From Lutjanus erythropterus (taxonomy: Eukaryota; Chordata; Actinopteri; Lutjaniformes; Lutjanidae): 64,000 nucleotides of DNA. Where the stretch lies: assembly GCA_020091685.1 (NCBI GenBank), contig CM034595.1:16364025-16428024 (forward strand), written 5' to 3'. The notes under the pieces are model-generated. The model was not told the origin of the DNA and ran no database searches. It saw nothing but the letters and a program-made list of their open reading frames with translations. Made by a program: the position numbers and the translations under genes. Shown piece by piece: positions 55,767 through 64,000 of the stretch (its first letter is position 1; every line of letters starts with the position of its first letter).

Positions 55767-56044
55767 GTGTAAAATTATTAGCTCTAACTCATGTCATGTG
55801 TGTCTGATTCTTTACGTTGCCTCTCCGGTCTGGCTAGTGGTGTAATGTATTTCTCTCTTCTACATTTTTCTTACATGTTTCCATCTAATCTCCCACCTGA
55901 GAAATAAAAAAGGTAATGATTTGATTGAGCTCTACCTTTGTTACCATGCCCTATTATGGATTTTCCCTCTAGATATCCCCAGGTCATCATCTGATCTCAG
56001 TCAGCGGGCTTGGATTCCGCTCAATATGTTCTTACACTCTGATC

Positions 56045-56126
56045 TCCTCCTCCCTCCTTCCCTCCTTCCCTCCCTCCATCCATCTCTCTCTCCTCCCACC
56101 CCTCCCTCTTCCCCTCTCTTTCCCCG
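56045..56126. repeat. CCTTCCCT-type pyrimidine tract
   Basis: Low-complexity (CCTTCCCTCC)n/(TC)n sequence. The plus-strand ORF over it is Leu/Pro/Ser-rich for this reason. Confidence 0.85.
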
Positions 56127-56850
56127 AATATTTGCTCCTCTCAGATTTGATGAAGGAATTTAATTAGAGCGGAGAGAGAAAGAAGAAGGAATGAGGGACA
56201 CAGTGAAGGAAGGAAGCAGAGCAGTAATGAATGGTCAGTGACCCTGAGAGCAGACAGGGTAAAGATAAGTGTGTTTAAATCAGACCTGGTCGATCTGAAG
56301 GAGAGAGGCATATTGAACCTTGTTACTACATCAGACCAGGCTGTATATAGATGTAGTGGTGCATTGACGCTGCAACATTGCTTCACTTACAAGTGAAATT
56401 GCCGGTAAACCCTGAAGTACCCATGCAGGATCACATGAGTTGAATTATCTACGTGCAGATGCCCACTGCACCATCACATGTCTCATAATTTCACATTCGG
56501 TTTGCTGCCATGGCTCAGTGAGATGACCTTAAACAGGAGTTCTTGTTTCCAGTGTTTTCATATGACTTCCATTAACATAGATTATGTGGGATATAATACA
56601 TCAACCTTGGATTTGTTTTACAGGACAGCTCAGCTGTGTCCTGTTGTTCAGTGCCAACGCACATCCTACAATTGTATGGAGATGGATGTGTATTTAGGAA
56701 TCTGCAAATTCTCAGCTGAAAAATGTACAAGAATTGAAGGATTCCCAAGAGTTGAGAGGGATATAGGTTCATTTTTTGTGGTCTTTAATTTCCTCATATT
56801 AGAGGCTGAGAGGCTACTATCACCTTTGTGGCTAGAATCCAGGTAGCTTT

Positions 56851-57400
56851 TTAAAGGACCAGTGTGTAAGATATAGTGGCATCTAGCAGTGAGGTTGTAG
56901 ATTGCAACCAAATGAATACTGCTCACCTCCCTCTCCCTTTCAAGTGAGAAACTACAGTGCTACAGCTAAACTTGTAAAAAGAGCAGAAGTCCCTGTTTAG
57001 AGCCAGTGTTGGTTTGTTTTGTTTTGTTTTTTCCTTTTTGAGCTTCTGTAGAAACAGTAGCAGTTCAACATGATGACGTCCGTGAAAGAGGACCTGCACT
57101 GATCCCGCATTTAACTCAAGTCATGATTAAGCCTAAGCGTATCTTAACCACATTGCCATGTTATAAAACATAATTAGTTTGTACAGTATGCACAATGAAG
57201 AAATAACTTATATAAGAATAACAGCAAGTTTCACTGATCTATGGTTTCCATCTGGACATGACTACCAAAGCCCTCTGTAAATACAAATGGCTCATTGTCA
57301 GATAATGAAAACACAGCAGTTCTTATTTTCAGGTGATTGTAAACTGATGAAAACGTACTTAGGAATATGATATTCCATTCCTGACATATTCTATCAATTG
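56851..57400 (+). mobile_element. 'TTAAAGGACCAGTGTGTAAG' fish repeat
   Basis: It begins TTAAAGGACCAGTGTGTAAG and proceeds 'atagtggcatctagcagtga', 'gattgcaaccaaatgaatac', 'gagccagtgttggtttgt', 'gtagaaacagtagcagttca', 'gtgaaagaggacctgcactg', 'gcagttcttattttcaggtg' and 'gaatatgatattccattcct'. The order agrees with a repeat I know as very common in perciform genomes and with the fragment at 50,385-50,665. A GTTTT run is inserted in the middle. The mirrored end (CCTTTAA) is not visible, so the copy is truncated at its 3' end. Confidence 0.75.
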
Positions 57401-57794
57401 ATCTGTCAATAGAGCTTTTATATGTCAGCTGTAGTCCTACTTCATGTTTAATGCTAACTATAAAATCTTAGCATGCTCACATGCCAAACTAACATTGTTA
57501 ACATGGTAAAAATTATATCAGCTAAATGTTTTTAGATTAATAGTGACGTTATGACCATGTTAGACCATAGCAAGCTGATGTTAGTGTTTAGCTCAAAGCA
57601 CAGCTGTACCAAAGTACAGCCTCACAGATGTGCTAGCATTAAAGATGGGAGGTTTGAGTGTTTTACTGAAACAAGTTTGTATGAGTCACTCATTAAAAAG
57701 GGTTGGGTTTCAATTCACTTGAGTCTACAAGTCAGTCACTCAGAGCTTGCTAATCCCCCACTGGCTCCAGCGCCCATACAGCATGTGCACCAGA

Positions 57795-57935
57795 GATAAC
57801 TGCCGGACAAGCCAGCTAACTTCCGGTTTAGCCATCAGCTAACTTGAATGGGATACAATAATTTTAATCGTGCTACTCCGCTAGACTTTCCAAATGATAT
57901 CAGACCAATTCTGATAGTGAAGTGAGTCATTTTGT
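57795..57935 (+). repeat. Probable interspersed repeat fragment
   Basis: 'ccagctaacttccggtttag', 'cagctaacttgaatgggata' and 'gctagactttccaaatgata' resemble a fish interspersed repeat that I remember only in part. There are no termini and no coding capacity. Confidence 0.35.
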
Positions 57936-60900
57936 GGGGGTTGTGACACTCATTCAAGGACAGTTACTTACTGTGGCATGGAACTGGTGGGTGGGAGAGA
58001 GAGTACTAAGCTGGAACGAGAGCCAAAGCAGTTGCTTTTCTCACAGGGCTCGATCTTGGCTAATACAATCATGAACTTGACACATTTCCAAAAATGCCCT
58101 TCATATAAGAGTTGCACAGTAGTGTGAGTGACACATGGTTTTGCCTCGTCTTCACAGTTTGTACTAGCCACTAGCTGGCAGGAAGGGCAAGCCAGTGAAT
58201 GGAGATGAGGACTACTGATTCATTCCAAGTCTTTGAACCATTGATTCATGACTGGCAGATCATTAACTAGCATGTCTGTAGACTCTTCATATTGTTGTAA
58301 ATGATACAGTCTCCGATTTTATTTTAAAGTAAGTTGTTTGATATGTGATGTTGAAGGTTATTTGTTTTTTCTGTTTTCTTTTATTTGTTTGTGTGTGCAT
58401 GTTATGGTGCCACCTTGAAACTGTGATTGATCATTTCAGAGGATTTATCTTTGTACAATATACTGAATAGCATTGTTATACAATGTAAGGTAATAGCAGT
58501 GACCTTATGATGCTTTTTCATAACTTCCACCTCTGCAACAGACTTTTACAAAGCAGAATCTTTTCACCAGCACCAGATATTATTGCTTAGTTGCCTGCTC
58601 CTGTTACCATTAGCATCTCTGTTGCCTTTATATGCCCACATATTATACTGTATGTCACGACCTGTGATGAACCTACGCTTCGAACAGAGACATTTTAAGA
58701 GTAGACCCCCCAGATATAAACACACACACACACACACACCTGCCAATTGCTATGTTTTCTCATTGTTGCTGTGAGAAAATGAACCAACGCACAAGTGCAT
58801 GCACCCACACACACACGCCAGTTCCTATCTTTTCAGCTTCTCATTGTTGCTGTGGAGAAACATTATTCTGTCTGCACACTTATTCTATAGTCCCCATTCT
58901 TTGACCTGACGCTATATAAGCATTCTGTCTTATTCTTATGCCCTCTTATTCTGATGGTAATTTGACTGCCTGAAAGGACTGGCAGAGGATTGTTCTGTCT
59001 CATTCAACAAAATACGGTAAAAAGTCATTCCTGGGATTAAAAAAAAGCTCCGTGGTGGATTTCCAGGGCTCTGTTGTCGTCTCTGCAGTTGCCCGTCGGC
59101 CCCCCGTTCATATGCTAATAAGCCAGAGCTTGATTGTTTCCTCATATTTTAATCTCCTGCACGGTGTTGGAGGAGAGGAGGGGGGGGGGGGCAGCAGATA
59201 GGAGGAGTGTGAGTATGAGGAAGAGATGAGACGGGAGAGAAGGGATGATGGACCAGAAAAAGAAGAGTGGGGCAGAGGCTATGGACAGATGAGGAATGGA
59301 GAGGAGGAGACGGAGTTATGTCGGAGGAGGAGAGAAGCAAAATGTTTGATTGGAACGGTGAGGAGATGAGGGACATGAGAGGGCAGGATGATATTGTTAA
59401 TATGCAAGGAGGAGACGATAAGATAAAGAGGGATAGAAGCGCTGCTGGATGATAAGCTGCAGGTAGGAATATACAGTTCACCTTATAAGGAGACATCCAG
59501 AGTTCATTAGCAGTGACAAAGAGCTGGAGCTGCTGCTGCAATATTCAACATTTTAAACTTTGAGGGGAGTCACTGAAGAACAATTAAACCTCCATACTTT
59601 CCCCTCTTATATAGGTCTGTATAAAACCAATCATGGAGCCCGCCTGCCGCCGCTCATCGTGCGTACTGCAGGGTGGAAACACTGACCAAAGGGCAATGAG
59701 AGGAGGAGCGAGAGAGACTTTCTTGAATAAACTAACGTTCAATTTGCATAAATATACATAATAAAAGAGCTTTGTGCAAAGCTCCTCTTCAATATGCATG
59801 TTTTTTTTCCCTTTTTGTAACGTGCATGCTAGAGGTCATGCAATTAAGAAGGAAGAATGTAGCATATAATTCTTTTTTTTTTTTTTTGGAATATACTCAG
59901 AGAGGAGGAAGAAAAATCAGCGGGGTGGGCTTTTGAAGTATAATGCAGTGGAATGATTTTCTTGGACGTCACTCAGGAAGGGCTTTTCTTTTAGAATGCG
60001 ACTACAAGGTCAACTGCTTTGGTGTAGTTAGATTTTTTAGTCACTGTGATTGATGCAGACAGAAAAGGCAGCTCATATGCAAGAAAATAACTTTAGCAAG
60101 GACTTGAGCCAACATGTGCATATACATACTGTATGTTCAACATGAGATATGTGCGTTGGCAGACTTATGGTCAGGATACATAAGTAAAATGTCTTGGACA
60201 TCATGCCAGTAAGGACATTTAGACTGAAAAAAAACTGGAACTTACATGTTGGTTGTATTTTTGGGAGCCATAAATGCTGTCGTGCATGGACTAAAGCTTT
60301 TTCTGTGGCTCTTTTCTTGTTCTTTTTTGGAAGCACTGCTCTTGGCCAGGTGTATTTTGCACATACCCGGAATCCAGCCACTACATTTGTTCCATCCAAG
60401 CTCGTAGCAACAACACTATTTTCTGGTACCTCCAGATCTACTAGCAGAGCAGAAATATGTCCATAACATTCCTGTCTCTTTGTTTGAGACTACACCAGTG
60501 CATCAACTCTATCACCAGATACAAGTGTCAATGTTGAGAGATTCTTTAAAACCCCGGATTATGTTCAGTGCCAAGGTTCTTCTCACTTTCTGCAATATCA
60601 GTGCATGGCCATATGGTTATGGTCAGGAAAAGATCTTGGTTATAGCAAATAAGGTATGACTAAAGTATGGCTAAAGTATTCCACCATTTTACTGAGGAGT
60701 ATGGCTTCCCTTAAAGTATGGTTTAATAAGGGAAAATTCACCAATTTTTATGTGGCTGTCCAATCAATTTTGATGATAAATGTAGTCATTTGAATCAATA
60801 AATTGTCCAGTGCATGCTGTATTGACCAAAAAAGCTGAGTTCTCCTGCTTACATATACCAGAGTGCACTGTATACAAGTTTCTGACAACCACACCCATGT

Positions 60901-61196
60901 TGCTTTGTATCAGGACCCTATAGCTATTACTTTGTTGGCCAAAACATAGCATTAGGTGACAAAAATACTCATATAGCACGCCCCCCTGGCCACAGAGTAG
61001 GAGACAAGAAATCCAAGCTGAAATAGCCTGTAGTTCTTCCTTAACACTAAATACAGTGCTTTGACAACACTGGTGCAGGAGGAACAACAGATTTTGCAGC
61101 TGTAGAACTTGGTTGATATATCACCACTGAGGAGTTTAGACATGTTCTAAAGTCTGCTATGATTAATATTTTGTATAACATGGTTTCCCCACATAA
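57936..61196. other. Intron 1 sequence; 59,030-59,150 and 59,600-59,800 look regulatory
   Basis: There is a CA run at 58,721-58,739, a G-run with GGAGGAG repeats at 59,168-59,345 and a poly-T run at 59,873-59,887. Segments near 59,090-59,150 ('gttcatatgctaataagcca') and 59,735-59,800 ('cataaatatacataataaaa', 'gagctttgtgcaaagctcct', the latter a near-perfect palindrome) are repeat-poor and could be conserved. ORFs at 60,073-60,466 lie on both strands of the same DNA and show no known domain. Confidence 0.35.
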
Positions 61197-61249
61197 AAAT
61201 AAAAGGCCTCACCTGCAACAGTTGTTGTGCACTAATATCAGACACTAGA

Positions 61250-61460
61250 AGAAGTATCAGAATGGTAAATATAATTACCCTTTTTTATTTGTTTATTAGC
61301 TTGTTAGCTCGTAGCTGTAGGAATGGAACATTCAGTTCCAGTAAAGGAATTTGAAAACACCTCTCTAGTGACAGACTTTCTACAGTCAGTCAGTATAGTC
61401 AATGCCAGACATTTTAGGGGAAGTTAACATGATAAACACATGTGGAGGGGACCTTTAAAG
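61250..61460 (-). mobile_element. TTTAAAGGTCCCCTCC-type repeat fragment
   Basis: On the minus strand it starts TTTAAAGGTCCCCTCCACAT, then 'gtttatcatgttaacttccc', 'ctgtagaaagtctgtcacta' and 'gtgttttcaaattcctttac', then 'ggaactgaatgttccattcc'. This matches my memory of a fish repeat with the same AGGTCCCCTCC start. It shares the TTAA-AGG terminus of the other elements listed here. Confidence 0.5.
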
Positions 61461-61687
61461 TTAGAGAAAGACTGTTGTTACTGCTCTTGGATGTCTGTAA
61501 CAGAAGGTAAAGTCGGTCCCCAGTATGAAAGTTGAACATACTATGTGTCCATCCAACACCCTTACCTCCACATGCTTATGTTCACATGGGGAACACTACA
61601 TCCGTCTTTGATACTTATAATTAACACTGGATGTAAATCTTGAGGTGTAGAATACTCTAATACTGCATGTATGACTGGCTAGTATAC

Positions 61688-61796
61688 TGGGACTGGGTGC
61701 ACCAATAGCAAACGCACAGGAAGGCCCAGAGTCAGTAATCCTACCTTGTACTTACCTGCTGTAAGGTGATGGTGCAAACCACCGAGCCACTACCTT
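61688..61796 (-). mobile_element. Degraded V-SINE-like fragment
   Basis: On the minus strand: 'ggtagtggctcggtggtttg', 'caccatcaccttacagcagg', 'actctgggccttcctgtgcg' and 'tttgctattggtgcaccc'. This is a worn version of the tRNA-like head and conserved central part of DANA/HE1-type V-SINEs ('ggctcggtggt', 'cgcctcacagcaag', 'cctttctgtgtggagtttgc'). The B box is lost. Confidence 0.5.
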
Positions 61797-62933
61797 TTTG
61801 CATTTGTTGTAAAATTTGAATTTTGACCATTTTTGCCAAATAAACACAATCATGTCACTGTAATTCATTATTAATAGCTTGTATAGTTCAACACATTCAG
61901 ACGCTCTCTACTCATACATAACATTTGACATGAACCCGATTCCAACAAGCCTCTTCTTTTCTGTGTGCTAAGTGGTTTTAGAATTGACTGACTTTTACAT
62001 AAATACATAACGATGATTTGTACCAACAATTTTAGGCAATGTAAGCTCTAGAATTACATTATGAGAACAAATAAACACATGTAGACAGTATATACCCAAA
62101 TACAGACAAAATTGTTGCACAAGCTCATGTTGGTGGGTTTTCCCACAACCCCCCACACAAACACAGACACACAGCCTTGACCCCAAGAACAATAGCCATG
62201 CAGCCTGAGGCAGATTCAAATCAATCTCCAGTTAAACAGCTTGCCTGTACACTCACACATAGCCTGCGCCTCCCCTCACGCTGACCCCTTTTCAAAAATA
62301 CAGCCACAGGAATTTGCTGAGAGTTCAGCAACTCACCACAGTCTTTCCATCATCTCCTTATCTCCCACCAGGTCAGTCAGCACCAAGCCCAAACTGGATG
62401 TCCTCCTGGGATGTTTGTGCAATGTGTTTATGACTGCCCAAGTGTTGTTGATGCTGTTGTTGCTGATGTTAACAAGAGAGATAGAGAGGTAGACGGTTGG
62501 AACACGCCATTCCGCTGGGAAGCAACCTAGACGACCTGATCTTCCGAGGAGACAGAGAGAAACAGGGAAGGAGTCGTTTTGAAAGGGGACTAAGAGAGTG
62601 ATGCGAGAGGAAATTAGGGGAGAGGTGAGAGATAAACAAGAAGTCTAGAGAGAATGACAGAGGAAGTGCATGAAATGTAATGGCGGATAGATGAACAGGC
62701 AGCATATGAGTGCAGAATAAAAGTGGCTTCAGCGCACTGCTGGCTGTAAATTGCAGGAACAAAGACTATTTCAGGAAGAACTGACAAAATGAGTTTTTAC
62801 TACGAGAGTCAAGGGAAACATTTGATGAAAAAGATGAGCAATGTTACCAGCAGTATATTTTTATGCACGTGTTAACAGTATGTATGTTTGAATACAGTTT
62901 GCTATACTGCATTGCATTAAGTTTTAAAGGCAT

Positions 62934-63472
62934 ACTATATATACACTCATATAAACATAATCACACTAAACCATCACTTAGGACCCACTAGAAGTGTTTG
63001 ATGATGGCTCAATCTGCACAGTACTCTGCCTGTATTTCTTATTTTCTCATATTTTGCTTTACTCAAGCTGTTTCTGGGTTTCAGCCTGTCTGAGAATGGT
63101 ATATGCACTCCACAGGTTTTGAGGGCTCTATAAAAAACATGGCAAACAAACAATGCGTCACGTTCTCCGTCTCTTTCCTCTGATCTCTGTTTGTGAGAAA
63201 GAGATAGACACGCATAAACACGCACAGGCAGAGCAGACTGAGGATTGCTGTGGCCATATTCAAATAAATTCCACAATTTTGCTGAGGAAAGGGCGTGTTT
63301 CTTTATGCTTTAGAATAAACGAGCTGTGAAATGATCAGAAAATAACGTTTTTGTTCCCTCTCTTAATGCACCCTCCTATATTTCTGTCCCTCTCTCATGT
63401 TTGTTGAGCCGAGGAGGAGGGGACGACTTTCAATGGTGCATTTACAAACAGTCCTGCATATTCTACCTTTAA
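62934..63472 (+). mobile_element. TTAA-flanked non-autonomous element (TTAAAGGCATACTAT type)
   Basis: The left end is TTAAAGGCATACTATAT. The right end is CATATTCTACCTTTAA, whose reverse complement is TTAAAGGTAGAATATG, so the ends are inverted repeats inside TTAA sites at 62,934-62,937 and 63,469-63,472. The interior ('ggacccactagaagtgtttg', 'gtctgagaatggtatatgca', 'gagggctctataaaaaacat') matches a common teleost repeat. The minus-strand ORFs of 60-100 codons within it have no domain. Confidence 0.7.
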
Positions 63473-64000
63473 TTTAACTTTAAAAGCTGTACAAATATTG
63501 TAGTGTCTCGATCCACTATTCTTCTGATGAGGAATTAAATAGGCCATGCACACTATATTCTGAAAAGGTCAACTATCTGCATTACTAATTAAAGCGATCT
63601 TTTTTCCATTCTGATTGACCTTACAATGATCTTAAATTTAGGCTGATGAAACTTGCAGACACCCTGGTAAAACATGATATCCAGTTATTTTTGCCTCAAA
63701 AAACTGCGTAGTTGAAAAACTTAAACAGACTTAAATTACAATAATTATGCCTGCATGAGCTCAAGGGTGTAGTTAAATCTAGTATTACACTTGTAAAATC
63801 TAGTGGTTGGTGAGGTATGTTTTTGTCCAGTGACAACCCCAATCATAATGACTGATATTTGACATGTATTTTAACTGCAGATTTGTTCAGGTCATTACCA
63901 TAACTGGCGTGAAAAGAGGTCTTTGAAAGTTTTTCGTTTAACTCAATGAAACATACTGACATTGTGTATCACTCTTAACTCTTAGCAGCTCAGTTATCTG
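63473..64000. other. Intron 1 sequence, nothing recognised
   Basis: AT-rich, with stops in all frames. There is no repeat or splice-flanked coding segment that I can identify up to the window edge. Confidence 0.4.

Noticed and set aside
56478..56846. 122-codon plus-strand ORF just before a repeat
   Set aside because: It is overlapped by two minus-strand ORFs, has no domain, and lacks good splice borders or promoter signals; possible but unsupported.
60073..60466. Overlapping ORFs of 108 (minus) and 90 (plus) codons
   Set aside because: Both strands are open over the same DNA, neither has a domain I recognise, and no splice or promoter context supports them. I keep it as unresolved rather than as a gene.

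Overview
This window is non-coding-rich vertebrate DNA, almost certainly from a percomorph-type teleost fish. It is densely sown with (CA)n/(TG)n and CT-rich simple repeats, fish-type tRNA-derived SINEs and many short inverted-repeat elements, and no ORF longer than about 160 codons looks like a gene. Nothing bacterial, phage-like or CRISPR-like is present.

The one gene I can support is the 5' end of rbms3 (RNA-binding motif, single-stranded-interacting protein 3), on the plus strand. Its first coding exon ends at 23,881 and encodes the 25-residue N-terminus (starts MGKRLEQQPMYP, ends PHYLQTK), followed directly by a splice donor. A GA/CT-rich, moderately GC-rich leader of about 1.1-1.4 kb with two short upstream ORFs lies in front of it. 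I see no RRM-encoding exon downstream, so everything from 23,882 to 64,000 reads as the start of a very long first intron (more than 40 kb), and 1 to about 22,400 reads as upstream intergenic DNA.

The region around the first exon is odd. The 3' end of the exon plus the beginning of the intron is duplicated about 225 bp downstream, giving a second donor in the same reading frame with no stop between. Three roughly 200-bp diverged tandem units follow (24,251-24,843).

Region by region. 1-3,740: a decayed hAT-type zinc-finger fragment and a 350-bp-spaced direct duplication. 6.3-7.4 kb and 13.0-13.1 kb: low-repeat stretches that look like conserved non-coding DNA. 14.8-16.3 kb: a cluster of inverted-repeat elements, one with a TTAA-flanked element nested inside it. 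17.0 kb: a SINE head. 20.2-21.9 kb: a hAT-like non-autonomous element and a degenerate minisatellite. 22.4-23.9 kb: rbms3 promoter, leader and exon 1. 24-39 kb: intron with microsatellites, a 533-bp-spaced duplication and hairpins. 39.7-43.1 kb: two copies of a GGTTCT-rich inverted-repeat element, the first split by a SINE with a perfect 14-bp target-site duplication. 44-63 kb: several elements in inverted pairs, many with TTAA-AGG termini.

Family calls for repeats rest on remembered fish consensus sequences, not on a search. Claims about conservation are inference.
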